A stretch of 64,000 bases of DNA from Streptomyces sp. NBC_01353 (GCF_036237275.1 NZ_CP108352.1:3162001-3226000), one strand, 5' to 3'; counted from the first letter of the stretch, positions 51,181 to 61,056 are shown. Program-made: numbers and translations. The notes: generated by a model not told the origin, from the letters alone.

Positions 51181-53082
51181 TCAGCCGTTCTTGGCACGCG
51201 ACGCGGTACGGCCGCGCTGGTTCTGGTCCAGGACGACCTTGCGGATACGCACGGCCTCCGGGGTGACCTCGACGCACTCGTCGTCGCGGCAGAACTCCAG
51301 GGACTGCTCCAGGGAGAGCTTGCGCGGCGGGACGATCGCCTCGAAGGAGTCGGCGGAGGCGGAGCGCATGTTGGTGAGCTTCTTCTCCTTCGTGATGTTC
51401 ACGTCCATGTCGTCGGCGCGGGAGTTCTCGCCGACGATCATGCCCTCGTACACCTCGGTGCCGGGGTCGGTGAACAGGACGCCGCGCTCCTGGAGGTTCG
51501 TCATCGCGAAGGCAGTGACGGCACCGGCGCGGTCGGCGACCAGCGAGCCGTTGTTACGGGTCGTCAGCGTGCCGAACCAGGGCTCGTGGCCCTCGTGGAT
51601 CGAGTGGGCGATGCCCGTACCGCGGGTGTTGGTCAGGAACTCCGTACGGAAGCCGATGAGGCCACGGGACGGAACGACGAACTCCATGCGGACCCAGCCG
51701 GAGCCGTGGTTCGACATGTTGTCCATGCGGCCCTTGCGGACGCCCATGAGCTGGGTGACGGCGCCCATGTGCTCCTCGGGCACGTCGACCGTGAGGCGCT
51801 CGACGGGCTCGTGGGTCTTGCCGTCGACCTGCTTGGTGACGACCTGCGGCTTGCCGATGGTGAGCTCGAAGCCCTCGCGGCGCATCTGCTCGACCAGGAT
51901 GGCGAGCGCGAGCTCACCACGGCCCTGGACCTCCCAGGCGTCCGGGCGCTCGGTGTCGAGGACGCGGAGCGAGACGTTACCGATGAGCTCGCGGTCCAGG
52001 CGGTCCTTGACCTGGCGGGCGGTGACCTTGCGCTGCTTGACCGCGGACTTGGCGTCCGCGCCCTTGCCCGTGCCACCGCGGCCGACGAGCGGCGAGGTGT
52101 TCGTACCGATCGTCATGGAGATGGCCGGCTGGTCGACCGTGATCAGCGGCAGCGCGATCGGGTTCTCCGGGTCGGCCAGGGTCTCGCCGATCATGATGTC
52201 CGGGATACCGGCGACGGCGCAGATGTCACCGGGGCCGGCGACCTCGGCGGGCTTGCGGGTGAGCGCCTCGGTCATCATCAGCTCGGTGATGCGGACGTTG
52301 GAGATCGTGCCGTCCCGCTTGATCCACGCGACCGTCTGGCCCTTGCGCAGCTCGCCCTGCTCGACGCGGAGCAGCGCGATACGGCCGAGGAAGTTGTCGG
52401 CGTCGAGGTTGGTGACGTGGGCCTGGAGCGGCGCCTCCTCGTCGTACGACGGGGCCGGGACGTGCTCCAGGATCGTGGAGAAGAACGGCTCCAGGCTGTC
52501 GCTGTCCGCCGGGACGGTGCCGTCGGCCGGCTTGGTCAGCGAGGCGATGCCGTCACGGCCGCAGGCGTAGACGATCGGGAACTCGATCTGGTCCTCGTCC
52601 GCGTCCAGGTCCAGGAAGAGGTCGTAGGTCTCGTTGACGACCTCGTCGATCCGGGAGTCCGGGCGGTCCGTCTTGTTGATGCAGAGGATGACGGGCAGGC
52701 GCTGCTGGAGGGCCTTGCGCAGCACGAAGCGGGTCTGCGGGAGCGGACCCTCGGAGGCGTCCACGAGGAGGACGACCGCATCGACCATCGACAGGCCGCG
52801 CTCGACCTCGCCACCGAAGTCGGCGTGGCCGGGGGTGTCGATGATGTTGATCGTGATCGGGGCCCCGCCGTCCTTGGGGTGATATTTCACCGCCGTGTTC
52901 TTGGCGAGGATCGTGATGCCCTTCTCACGCTCCAGGTCGTTCGAGTCCATCATGCGGTCGTCGAGGTGCTGGTGGGCGGCGAAGGCACCGGCCTGCTTGA
53001 GCATGGCGTCGACGATGGTCGTCTTGCCATGGTCGACGTGGGCGACGATGGCGACGTTACGGATGTCGTGGCGCGTAGGCAT
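51181..53082 (-). CDS. typA: Translational GTPase TypA/BipA
   Basis: This is a 633-residue translation-factor GTPase. G1 is [16 protein letters not shown] (residues 13-28), G3 [13 protein letters not shown]4 CINKTDRPD. The EF-G-like domains II and V and a BipA-specific C-terminal domain ([28 protein letters not shown]) follow. BipA binds ribosomes under stress and helps 50S assembly. The length is normal. It is followed by a strong terminator and preceded by a ~300-bp gap. Confidence 0.95.
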   Translation of the reverse strand: MPTRHDIRNVAIVAHVDHGKTTIVDAMLKQAGAFAAHQHLDDRMMDSNDLEREKGITILAKNTAVKYHPKDGGAPITINIIDTPGHADFGGEVERGLSMVDAVVLLVDASEGPLPQTRFVLRKALQQRLPVILCINKTDRPDSRIDEVVNETYDLFLDLDADEDQIEFPIVYACGRDGIASLTKPADGTVPADSDSLEPFFSTILEHVPAPSYDEEAPLQAHVTNLDADNFLGRIALLRVEQGELRKGQTVAWIKRDGTISNVRITELMMTEALTRKPAEVAGPGDICAVAGIPDIMIGETLADPENPIALPLITVDQPAISMTIGTNTSPLVGRGGTGKGADAKSAVKQRKVTARQVKDRLDRELIGNVSLRVLDTERPDAWEVQGRGELALAILVEQMRREGFELTIGKPQVVTKQVDGKTHEPVERLTVDVPEEHMGAVTQLMGVRKGRMDNMSNHGSGWVRMEFVVPSRGLIGFRTEFLTNTRGTGIAHSIHEGHEPWFGTLTTRNNGSLVADRAGAVTAFAMTNLQERGVLFTDPGTEVYEGMIVGENSRADDMDVNITKEKKLTNMRSASADSFEAIVPPRKLSLEQSLEFCRDDECVEVTPEAVRIRKVVLDQNQRGRTASRAKNG

Positions 53083-53316
53083 GGGTGCTTGCGCTTCTCT
53101 CGGATCGTGGGATGCGGCGTCGGTTCCTCTTACGCCCGCCGGGCGGACGCGCCACGGCTATGTCCTATGGTACGGGGCCGCCGCGCAAGGGGCTTCCCCG
53201 CCCGGATTCGAGAGGGTCTACTAGGAGGTTTGGGGACCTCGGTGGTGCGGTGCACTGGGGGTGTGGGGAGCACTGAGCGTGCGGAACCGGCCGGGTCAAG
53301 GGGCCGGACGTGATCC
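53083..53316. other. typA upstream region
   Basis: This is gene-free. Minus-strand CATAGGAC/CATAGC words near 53155-53170 could be -10 elements, but I cannot choose. No stable hairpin is seen apart from the one at 53317-53341. Confidence 0.4.
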
Positions 53317-53341
53317 TGCCCGCCGGAGACACCGGCGGGCA
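53317..53341 (-). terminator. Terminator after LpqW-like gene
   Basis: A 10-bp perfect stem (TGCCCGCCGG / CCGGCGGGCA) with loop AGACA lies 43 nt downstream of the stop at 53384. Confidence 0.8.
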
Positions 53342-53383
53342 AGGAACTTGAGCTGCATCTGAGGTTGCGACCTGCAGTTTCAG

Positions 53384-55876
53384 CTATTTCTTGGAATTGC
53401 GCTCCGCGCCGTTGGCCGATTCGGGCTTCTTGAACCCGATGTCCTGGTAGCGCGGGGCGGCGAAGCCCCAGGCGCCCGCGTTCACGATCTCGGGCTTGGT
53501 CGCCACGAGCTGGGGGCGCTGATAGAGAGGAATCGATCCGGCAGCGGCCCAGATCCGGGCGTCTGCCTGTCGGACCAGGTCACGGGCCTCTTCCTCGTCG
53601 AGTGTGGCCACCGCCTGGTCGAAGAGCTGGTCGATACGGTCCGTGCCGACCCGGGCGTAGTTCTGCTCGACCAGGAGCGAGCCGTCCGAAGCGGGCTCGG
53701 GCTTGGCGAAGATCGGCCGGGCGTCGGTCGCCGGGAAGGCGGTGGCGGGCCAGGAGTAGAGGGCCAGGTCGTAGGCGCCGGAGGCGATGTGGTCCTTGAA
53801 GAAGCTCTGGTCCGCGACCTTGGTGACCTCGGTGCGGATGCCGATGGCGTCGAGCATCTGCACGATCTTGTCGCCGACGGTCCGGAGCGACTCCGAGCCG
53901 GGGCCCGAAGGCAGGACGAACCGTAGGCTGAGCGCCTTGCCGTCCTTGCCGAGGCCCTGGCCTGCGGCTGCCGGCACGGCGGGGGCGGGGGCAGCGGTGC
54001 CGCGCGGGGCATAGGCACCCGCCACACCACTGCCGGGCCTGGCCGGGTTCTGGCCCTTGGCCTCGGTCGTGGTGCCGGCGTCGGTGCCGGTGTCGAGCAG
54101 GGCGGCCTGGCGGAGCAGCGCCGCGTTCTGCAGGGCGGCTCCGGGGGCCGGGGTGAGGACGTCGGTGCCGCTCTCGGGACCGGCGGCGCCGACCGCGGGC
54201 TCGGGCGCCTTGCCGTGGTCACGGGCGGCCGTGCCGCCCGGCTTGTTGTCGCCGACGATGTAGAGGCCGTCGTCGGAGACGGCGTCGGCCCCGGGCTTCT
54301 TGGCGTCCGGCTTCGTGTCGGCGGGGTCGGCGGGGGACTTCTCCGCGGGGTCGGCGGAAGCCTTCTGCTCGGGGGCCTTCTTCTCCGTCCCCTCTGTCCC
54401 CTCCTTCTCCGTCTTCTCCGGCTTCTTCTCCGCGGTCTCCGCCTCGCTGCCGGCCTTCGTCCCCGCCGGCTTCTTGGCTGCGCCGCCGGGCACCCAGCCC
54501 GCGTCGGCGAGCAGGGCCTGGGCCTCCTTGGCGTCCTGGTCGCCGAGCGCGTCGCTGCTGTCCGCGTAGGCCGCCTGCCCGGCCAGGGCGAGGTGGCTGC
54601 CGGGCGGCGTGGCGGGCAGGCCCAGCGGCTTGAGCACGGCTTCGGCCAGTTCCTGGCGGTCGAGCGCGCGGGCCACGGCCCGGCGTACCCGCTCGTCGGC
54701 GAGCGGACCGGACTCACCGTTCAGCGAGAGCTGGGTGTACGCGGGCTCCAGCGACTTGCGCACCACGAACTTCCCGAGGGCCCGCTGCTCGGTCGCGTAC
54801 CGCTCGATGCCCTCCTGGTTCTTCTTGCGGGCTGCCTGCACGGCATCCGCCTTCTCCTCGTCGGAGCCGTTGGCCAGCGCCCAGGACTTCAGGGCCGCCG
54901 AGGGGGTGATCGCGGCGCCGGGGCCGTGCGCGAGGGCCTGTCCTCCGTTCTGGCCGGCCCTGGCGTCCTTCACCGCGAGGGCGATGCGGTCCGCCGCGGA
55001 GCGGTCGATCTCGGCCAGATCGAGCTTGCCCGCGGCCAGCGCGGTGACGCGGTCGGCGCGCGGCACGGCCTTCAGGACGATCTGGTCGAGCTTGGCGGAC
55101 TGGCCCCACCAGCGGGGGTTGCGGTCGAGTGTGACCGTGCCGGCCTTGCGGTCGGCCGCCTTGAGCCGGAAGGGGCCCGCGGTCGCCTTCAGGGTCGTGC
55201 GCGCGCCGTCGTTGAATCCGGCCGGGGACCCCATCACCTCCTTCGGATAGAGGGGGGTGAAGAGGGACTGCCAGTCGGCGTACGGCTTGCCGAAGGTGAC
55301 CCGTACCTCCAGGTCGTTCTTGCCGCGCTCGATCTTCTCGATCCGCTCGTAGCCCGAGTTGCGGGCGGTCCAGTACGCGGTGTCCCGGCCGTTCAGGGCC
55401 CGCCACTGCGCGACGAAGTCGGGGGCGCCGATCTCGCGGCCGTCGCTCCACACCGCCTGCTGGTTGAGCTTGTAGAGGACGACCTGCTTCGGCTCCGTCT
55501 CGACGACCTGCGCGGACTCCAGGTAGTCCGGGTTGCGCTGCGGCCTGCCGCGTGTGTCGAGGGTGTAGAGGGCGGGAAGTACGGCCCCGGCGATGCGCGA
55601 GGTGGAGCCGTCGGCGTCCGCCTGGAAGGCGTTGAGGGTGGTGGGCATCGCGTCCACGGCCCAGTTCAGGGTGCCGCCGTCGGTCACCCGGTCGCGCGCG
55701 GCGGGCGCGTGGTCCGGGGCGGCGGCCTGGGTCTCTTCGGCTTCGTCGGCCGAGCTGCATCCGGCCAGGACCGAGATCGCGAGCACCGCGCTGGTGAGGG
55801 TGGCGACGGAGCGGAGCGTGCGGGAGCGGGGGCTCCTGGAGCATGTCCTCCCGCGAGGGGCGCCGACCTGGGACAT
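53384..55876 (-). CDS. LpqW-like family-5 substrate-binding lipoprotein
   Basis: This is an 830-residue lipoprotein (Cys40 in VLAGC). The family-5 binding fold is split: lobe 1 and part of lobe 2 at 70-460 (TDGGTLNWAVDAMPTTLNAF, FRLKAADRKAGTVTLDRN, DERVRRAVARALDRQEL), and the rest at 646-830. Between them lie ~185 residues of Lys/Glu/Ala/Pro low-complexity sequence (463-645). No permease genes adjoin it. Beside typA it matches mycobacterial LpqW (Rv1166), a regulator of mannolipid synthesis rather than a transporter subunit. The ATG at 55876 is preferred (GAAGGGG upstream). Confidence 0.85.
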   Translation of the reverse strand: MSQVGAPRGRTCSRSPRSRTLRSVATLTSAVLAISVLAGCSSADEAEETQAAAPDHAPAARDRVTDGGTLNWAVDAMPTTLNAFQADADGSTSRIAGAVLPALYTLDTRGRPQRNPDYLESAQVVETEPKQVVLYKLNQQAVWSDGREIGAPDFVAQWRALNGRDTAYWTARNSGYERIEKIERGKNDLEVRVTFGKPYADWQSLFTPLYPKEVMGSPAGFNDGARTTLKATAGPFRLKAADRKAGTVTLDRNPRWWGQSAKLDQIVLKAVPRADRVTALAAGKLDLAEIDRSAADRIALAVKDARAGQNGGQALAHGPGAAITPSAALKSWALANGSDEEKADAVQAARKKNQEGIERYATEQRALGKFVVRKSLEPAYTQLSLNGESGPLADERVRRAVARALDRQELAEAVLKPLGLPATPPGSHLALAGQAAYADSSDALGDQDAKEAQALLADAGWVPGGAAKKPAGTKAGSEAETAEKKPEKTEKEGTEGTEKKAPEQKASADPAEKSPADPADTKPDAKKPGADAVSDDGLYIVGDNKPGGTAARDHGKAPEPAVGAAGPESGTDVLTPAPGAALQNAALLRQAALLDTGTDAGTTTEAKGQNPARPGSGVAGAYAPRGTAAPAPAVPAAAGQGLGKDGKALSLRFVLPSGPGSESLRTVGDKIVQMLDAIGIRTEVTKVADQSFFKDHIASGAYDLALYSWPATAFPATDARPIFAKPEPASDGSLLVEQNYARVGTDRIDQLFDQAVATLDEEEARDLVRQADARIWAAAGSIPLYQRPQLVATKPEIVNAGAWGFAAPRYQDIGFKKPESANGAERNSKK

Positions 55877-56136
55877 GACTTGTACCCCTTCGTCCAGTTT
55901 CATGCCATTTGGAGATGATCACACCTATTGCTCATACACTGAAAAGGACGGAGCGGATCCGGCGACGGCGACACGGCGGCACGGCCGACAAACCCCACCC
56001 GTGCGGCCCAACCGCCGGGCGGCGCGAATCTCCGGACGAGTGGAATCCCGTACACATGGCTTCACAAGCGGGGTGTGACGCGCGACACTCTCAGGCGCGT
56101 GTTCGCCACCCGCAATCGCGGAAGTGAGGGCAATCC

Positions 56137-56364
56137 ATGTCCCTTCAGGACGAATTGGCGGCCGTCAAGGGCCGCCTCGATGACCTGGTTCGCACGGTCG
56201 AACAGCTGGAACGCCGCATCGCGGCGGAGCGGGGCGTCCCCTCGCCACCGACCCCCGGTCGGCCGGAGAACATGGTGACGATCCCCGACACCCCGTACGA
56301 CAGCGGGCTGTGGACGGATTCGGACGACGAGGGACTGGGAGCACGCGACCGGCACGCGCCCTAG
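56137..56364 (+). CDS. 75-residue coiled-coil protein heading the sdh operon
   Basis: This small protein has one strong amphipathic helix or coiled coil (MSLQDELAAVKGRLDDLVRTVEQLERRIAAE) and a flexible acidic Pro-rich tail. It has no membrane segment. The ATG has GAGGG upstream, and the stop is 9 nt before the TTG of the succinate dehydrogenase anchor, so it is very probably co-transcribed. I know no function; an assembly or regulatory partner of Sdh is a guess from position. Confidence 0.75.
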   Translation: MSLQDELAAVKGRLDDLVRTVEQLERRIAAERGVPSPPTPGRPENMVTIPDTPYDSGLWTDSDDEGLGARDRHAP

Positions 56365-56373
56365 GAGACCTCG

Positions 56374-57207
56374 TTGGCCACAGGAACCGAACCCTCCACC
56401 GGAGGGGGAGTGCCCGCCACCGGCGTGCACTCCCCCTCCCGTGCGGCGATCGCCCCCCGTCATCTACGGACCGACCGCTGGTGGCTGGCGCCCGCCGCCA
56501 CCGCGGCCGGACTGCTCGCCTTCATCGCGTACTCCACCTGGCGAGCCTTCGCCAACAGCGACTACTACGCCGCGCCCTACGTCTCGCCGTTCTACTCGCC
56601 CTGTCTGGCGGAGAACTGCGTCCCGATGAAGGGCGGGCCCAACTGGGAGATCTTCGGCAGCTGGTGGGGCCTCTCCCCCGCCCTGCTGATCCTGGTCTTC
56701 CCGCTCGGCTTCCGTCTGACCTGCTACTACTACCGCAAGGCGTACTACCGGGGATTCTGGGCCTCTCCGCCGGCCTGCGCGGTCGCCGAGCCGCATGCGA
56801 CGTACACCGGCGAGACCCGCTTCCCGCTGATCCTGCAGAACCTCCACCGGTACTTCTTCTACACCGCGCTCCCGGTGGCCGCGATCCTCACGTACGACAC
56901 CGTGCTGACCTTCCGGGACGCCTCGTACGAGTGGGGACACGCGGGCCTGGGGACCGTGATCTTCCTGATCAACATCGTGCTGATCTGGGCGTACACCCTG
57001 TCCTGCCACTCCTGCAGGCACATCGTCGGCGGGCGGCTGCGGCACTTCTCCCGGCATCCGGTGCGGTACCGCCTGTGGAGCTGGGTCGGCAAGCTGAACA
57101 CCCGTCACATGGTGCTCGCATGGGCCTCGTTGATCTCCGTCGCGATCTGCGATCTGTACGTGTACCTGCTCGCCACCGGAACCTTCGACGACCCGAGGAT
57201 CTTCTGA
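56374..57207 (+). CDS. sdhC: Succinate dehydrogenase membrane anchor (Sdh1-type, five-helix)
   Basis: This 277-residue single-chain anchor starts at TTG 56374 with AGGAG 8 nt upstream. Five membrane helices are visible (LAPAATAAGLLAFIAY; SPALLILVFPLGF; YFFYTALPVAAILTY; LGTVIFLINIVLIWAY; MVLAWASLISVAICDLYVYLLA). His residues (LQNLHRYFFY, SCHSCRH) could ligate haem. Length and single-subunit form match mycobacterial Sdh1 (Rv0249c). It passes electrons from SdhAB to quinone. A CHSC motif follows the fourth helix. Confidence 0.88.
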   Translation: MATGTEPSTGGGVPATGVHSPSRAAIAPRHLRTDRWWLAPAATAAGLLAFIAYSTWRAFANSDYYAAPYVSPFYSPCLAENCVPMKGGPNWEIFGSWWGLSPALLILVFPLGFRLTCYYYRKAYYRGFWASPPACAVAEPHATYTGETRFPLILQNLHRYFFYTALPVAAILTYDTVLTFRDASYEWGHAGLGTVIFLINIVLIWAYTLSCHSCRHIVGGRLRHFSRHPVRYRLWSWVGKLNTRHMVLAWASLISVAICDLYVYLLATGTFDDPRIF

Positions 57208-57208
57208 C

Positions 57209-59095
57209 ATGGCTCAAGTCGAACGGCAGCAGTGGGACGTGGTCGTCGTCGGCGCGGGCGGTGCCGGGCTGCGCGCCGCGATCGAGGCGCGCGAGCGGGG
57301 CGCCCGTACGGCCGTGCTCTGCAAGTCGCTCTTCGGCAAGGCGCACACGGTGATGGCCGAGGGCGGCATCGCCGCGTCCATGGCCAACGTCAACGCCCAC
57401 GACAACTGGCAGGTCCACTTCCGGGACACCATGCGTGGCGGGAAGTTCCTCAACCAGTGGCGGATGGCGGAGCTGCACGCGCGAGAGGCCCCGGAGCGGG
57501 TGTGGGAGCTGGAGGCCTGGGGCGCCCTCTTCGACCGTACGCCGGACGGCCGGATCTCCCAGCGCAACTTCGGCGGGCACGAGTACCCGAGACTCGCCCA
57601 CGTCGGCGACCGGACGGGCCTGGAGCTGATCCGTACGCTCCAGCAGAAGACGGTCGCGCTCCAGCAGGAGGACTTCCGGGAGAGCGGTTCGTACGAGTCG
57701 CGCCTGAAGGTCTTCCAGGAGTGCACGGTCACCCGGATCCTGAAGGACGAGGACGGGCGGGTGAGCGGCGTCTTCTGCTACGAGCGGGAGACCGGGCGCT
57801 TCTTCGTCATGGAGGCGCCGGCCGTGGTCCTGGCCACCGGCGGGATCGGCAAGTCCTTCAAGGTGACCTCGAACTCCTGGGAGTACACCGGTGACGGCCA
57901 CGCGCTCGCGCTGCTCGCGGGAGCGCCGCTGGTGAACATGGAGTTCGTGCAGTTCCATCCGACGGGGATGGTCTGGCCGCCGTCCGTGAAGGGGATCCTG
58001 GTCACCGAGTCCGTGCGCGGGGACGGGGGTGTGCTGCGCAACTCCGAGGACAAGCGGTTCATGTTCGACTACGTCCCCGACGTCTTCAAGGAGAAGTACG
58101 CGCAGACGGAGGAGGAGGGCGACCGCTGGTACGAGGACCCGGACAACAACCGGCGCCCGCCCGAACTGCTGCCGCGTGACGAGGTGGCGCGGGCCATCAA
58201 CGCCGAGGTGAAGGCGGGGCGGGGCTCGCCGCACGGTGGGGTGTTCCTGGACGTGTCGACGCGGATGCCGGCCGAGGTGATCAAGCGGCGGCTGCCGTCG
58301 ATGTACCACCAGTTCAAGGAGCTGGCGGACGTGGACATCACGGCGGAGGCGATGGAGGTCGGGCCGACCTGCCACTACGTGATGGGCGGCATCGCGGTCG
58401 ACTCGGACACGGCGGCGACGGTGGGGGTCCCGGGTCTCTTCGCGGCCGGTGAGGTCGCGGGCGGGATGCACGGCTCCAACCGGCTGGGCGGCAACTCGCT
58501 CTCCGACCTGCTGGTCTTCGGAAGGCGGGCCGGGTGGCACGCGGCGGAGTACGCGGCCGCCGCCTCGCGCGGGGGCATCTCCGAGGCGGGGGTCGAGGCG
58601 GCGGCCGCCGAGGCGCTGGCGCCGTTCGGCGCGGCCCAGGAGCCTTCCGCCGAGAACCCGTACACCCTCCACCAGGAGCTCCAGCAGACCATGAACGACC
58701 TCGTCGGCATCATCCGGCGGGAAGGGGAGATGGCCGAGGCCCTGGAACGCATCGCCGAGCTGCGGGTCCGCGCGCGGCGGGCCGGGGTCGAGGGACACCG
58801 GCAGTTCAACCCCGGCTGGCACCTCGCGCTCGACCTTCGGAACATGCTCCTGGTGAGCGAGTGCGTGGCCCGGGCGGCGCTGGAGCGGACCGAGAGCCGG
58901 GGCGGGCACACGCGGGAGGACTATCCGTCGATGGAGCGGACGTGGCGCCCGGTGAATCTGCTGTGCCACCCGGCGGAGGACGGCGGAATCGGTCTTGAGC
59001 GGACGCGCACCGAGGCGATCCGTGCGGACCTGCTCGCGCTGTTCGAGAAGGAGGAGCTGGTCAAGTACCTCGCCGAGGAGGAGCTGTACGAGTGA
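57209..59095 (+). CDS. sdhA: Succinate dehydrogenase flavoprotein subunit
   Basis: This 628-residue flavoprotein has the FAD dinucleotide motif VVVVGAGGAGLRAA and the covalent-FAD histidine region FGKAHTVMAEGG (His46). The active-site segments include QFHPTGM, TESVRGDGG and GEVAGGMHGSNRLGGNSLSD. The C-terminal cap helices follow. It oxidises succinate to fumarate in the TCA cycle at the inner face of the membrane. Only one base separates it from the anchor stop, and its own stop overlaps sdhB. Confidence 0.95.
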   Translation: MAQVERQQWDVVVVGAGGAGLRAAIEARERGARTAVLCKSLFGKAHTVMAEGGIAASMANVNAHDNWQVHFRDTMRGGKFLNQWRMAELHAREAPERVWELEAWGALFDRTPDGRISQRNFGGHEYPRLAHVGDRTGLELIRTLQQKTVALQQEDFRESGSYESRLKVFQECTVTRILKDEDGRVSGVFCYERETGRFFVMEAPAVVLATGGIGKSFKVTSNSWEYTGDGHALALLAGAPLVNMEFVQFHPTGMVWPPSVKGILVTESVRGDGGVLRNSEDKRFMFDYVPDVFKEKYAQTEEEGDRWYEDPDNNRRPPELLPRDEVARAINAEVKAGRGSPHGGVFLDVSTRMPAEVIKRRLPSMYHQFKELADVDITAEAMEVGPTCHYVMGGIAVDSDTAATVGVPGLFAAGEVAGGMHGSNRLGGNSLSDLLVFGRRAGWHAAEYAAAASRGGISEAGVEAAAAEALAPFGAAQEPSAENPYTLHQELQQTMNDLVGIIRREGEMAEALERIAELRVRARRAGVEGHRQFNPGWHLALDLRNMLLVSECVARAALERTESRGGHTREDYPSMERTWRPVNLLCHPAEDGGIGLERTRTEAIRADLLALFEKEELVKYLAEEELYE

Positions 59096-59862
59096 GTACC
59101 TATGACGCGCACTTCAGGGTGTGGCGGGGCGACACCGACGGCGGAGACCTCACGGACTTCACGGTCGAGGTGAACGACGGCGAGGTGGTCCTCGACATCA
59201 TCCACCGGTTGCAGGCCACCCAGGCTCCGGATCTTGCCGTGCGCTGGAACTGCAAGGCGGGCAAGTGTGGTTCGTGCTCGGCCGAGATCAACGGCCGGCC
59301 GCGCCTGATGTGCATGACCCGGATGTCGACCTTCGACCGCTCCGAGACCCTCACGATCACCCCGCTGCGGGCGTTCCCGGTCGTACGCGACCTGGTGACG
59401 GACGTGTCCTTCAACTATGCGAAGGCGCGGGAGATCCCGGCCTTCGTGCCGCCGGAGGGGCTTGCCCCGGGCGAGTACCGGATGCGGCAGATGGATGTGG
59501 AGCGCTCGCAGGAGTTCCGCAAGTGCATCGAGTGTTTCCTGTGCCAGGACACCTGTCATGTGGTGCGGGACCACGAGGAGAACAAGACGGCGTTCGCCGG
59601 ACCGCGCTTCCTGATGCGGGTGGCCGAGCTGGACATGCACCCGCTGGACGCCGCCGAGGAGACGGGTCTCGACCGGAAGCGGACGGCCCAGGAGGACCAC
59701 GGGCTCGGGTACTGCAACATCACCAAGTGCTGCACGGAGGTGTGCCCCGAGGACATCAAGATCACCGACAACGCGCTGATCCCGCTGAAGGAGCGGGCCG
59801 TGGACCGTAAGTACGACCCGCTGGTGTGGCTGGGGAACAAGATCCGTCGGCGGGAGGCGTAG
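59092..59862 (+). CDS. sdhB: Succinate dehydrogenase iron-sulfur subunit
   Basis: This 256-residue subunit has the [2Fe-2S] ligands in RWNCKAGKCGSCSAEINGRPRLMC. The C-terminal helical domain has CIECFLCQDTC and CNITKCCTEVCPEDIKITD for the [4Fe-4S] and [3Fe-4S] clusters. The GTG start overlaps the sdhA stop (GTGA). It relays electrons from FAD to the membrane anchor. Confidence 0.95.
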   Translation: MSTYDAHFRVWRGDTDGGDLTDFTVEVNDGEVVLDIIHRLQATQAPDLAVRWNCKAGKCGSCSAEINGRPRLMCMTRMSTFDRSETLTITPLRAFPVVRDLVTDVSFNYAKAREIPAFVPPEGLAPGEYRMRQMDVERSQEFRKCIECFLCQDTCHVVRDHEENKTAFAGPRFLMRVAELDMHPLDAAEETGLDRKRTAQEDHGLGYCNITKCCTEVCPEDIKITDNALIPLKERAVDRKYDPLVWLGNKIRRREA

Positions 59863-59910
59863 GCGTTCCGCTGTGGGGTGGGGGACCCGGGCGGCGGGTG
59901 TCGCCGTGGG

Positions 59911-60930
59911 TCAGTGCCAGCCCTCGCGGTAGGCCGTCCAGTCCTCCTCCTTCGCGGCGAAGTCGACGTAGAGCGCGACGCCGAAACGTTCGCGGTCGCG
60001 GTCCGTGCGCCCCAGGCCCAGCCGGGTGCCGCGGATCGCGGCCGCGACGGTCTCCGCCGAGTCGTGGTGGCCGAGATCGTCCTCGTGGAAGAAGGGCAGC
60101 CCCATGAGCAGGTCGGTGTCCTCGGGGGTGACCTCCAGGGCGAGGCTGGTCTGCTGGGCGACGTAACCGCCGTACAGGCTCTCCAGCGGCATCCAGGTGT
60201 CGTACGACATGACGGCGATCTGGTCGACCCGGCGGGCGACCTGTCCGAAGAACTCCTGCGACCACCACTTCTCGCTGCCGCTGACGGCGCCGTTCACCGA
60301 GTGCAGGGCCGGCAGCGGGTCGATCTGGTGGGCGGCGACGGAGAGCGGGACCTTGCGGGCCTTGGTCAGCTCGCCCAGGTCGTCGAGGAGGGACAGGTAG
60401 TTCGCGTCGTCCGAGAGCAGGGGCTCCAGGTCGAAGTGGACCCCGTCGAAGCCGGCGTCGAGGATCTGGCGGGCCGAACCCACCACGGCCGCGCGCGAGG
60501 CCGCGTCCTCCAGGCGCAGCCCTTCGGGGCCTTCGGTCGCCAGGATGTCGCCCAGCCAGGCGTGCACCCGTATGCCGGGCATGGTGCGGTGGACGCTCTC
60601 GATCAGCCAGGCCGCGCGCGGGTACCGGGCGGCGGGGAGCGTTCCGTCGTGCTCCAGCGGACCGGCGTGGACGTAGAGGTCGCGTATCCCCGTCCCCTTG
60701 ATACGGGCGGCGAACGCGGCGAGGTCGGCGTCCTTCTTCCGTCCGTCCACCCAGGCGTGGCCCAGCCAGATGGCGTCCTTGCCGCGGGACTGTGTCCCTT
60801 CACGGAGGTCGCCCGCGTAGTTGACCCGCAGGGCGACCGCGCTGCCGGCGAGCGGCAGCACCAGGAGCAGGGCAAGGCCGAGGACGACCCAACGCCCCCG
60901 CCGCCACCAGCCGCGTACGCGTCCGTTCAT
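59911..60930 (-). CDS. GH18-like membrane-anchored protein
   Basis: This 339-residue protein has a basic N-terminus, one membrane anchor (~14-34, WVVLGLALLLVLPLAGSAVAL) and an extracytoplasmic TIM-barrel-like domain. FDGVHFDLEPLL (Asp162, Asp167, Glu169) matches the DxxDxDxE pattern of glycoside hydrolase family 18-type barrels. Other barrel strands include IRDLYVHAG, GIRVHAWLGD, PLSVAAHQI and DQIAVMSYDTW. The Met-Ser-Tyr-Asp stretch is also GH18-like. The substrate is unknown, perhaps a cell-wall glycan. The ATG at 60930 is supported by a TAGGGT box 34 nt upstream. Confidence 0.75.
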   Translation of the reverse strand: MNGRVRGWWRRGRWVVLGLALLLVLPLAGSAVALRVNYAGDLREGTQSRGKDAIWLGHAWVDGRKKDADLAAFAARIKGTGIRDLYVHAGPLEHDGTLPAARYPRAAWLIESVHRTMPGIRVHAWLGDILATEGPEGLRLEDAASRAAVVGSARQILDAGFDGVHFDLEPLLSDDANYLSLLDDLGELTKARKVPLSVAAHQIDPLPALHSVNGAVSGSEKWWSQEFFGQVARRVDQIAVMSYDTWMPLESLYGGYVAQQTSLALEVTPEDTDLLMGLPFFHEDDLGHHDSAETVAAAIRGTRLGLGRTDRDRERFGVALYVDFAAKEEDWTAYREGWH

Positions 60931-60964
60931 CCGTGCCCCCAAGATCGTCGACTCAGTGATCACC

Positions 60965-60970
60965 ACCCTA
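60965..60970 (-). promoter_or_regulatory. -10 box (TAGGGT) for GH18-like gene
   Basis: TAGGGT on the minus strand overlaps the upstream GTG start candidate. It therefore supports ATG 60930, with a ~28-nt leader carrying GGGGGCAC. Confidence 0.45.
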
Positions 60971-61044
60971 GAGGCGGCTACTGACAGTGACGCTCAGGGC
61001 CGAGAAACGGTTTCCGCCCGGTCGCGGCTGAATAGATCGGGACA

Positions 61045-61050
61045 TAACCT
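61045..61050 (+). promoter_or_regulatory. -10 box (TAACCT) for leaderless TPM gene
   Basis: TAACCT ends 6 nt before the GTG at 61057, with no SD. Confidence 0.45.
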
Positions 61051-61056
61051 CCCCAT

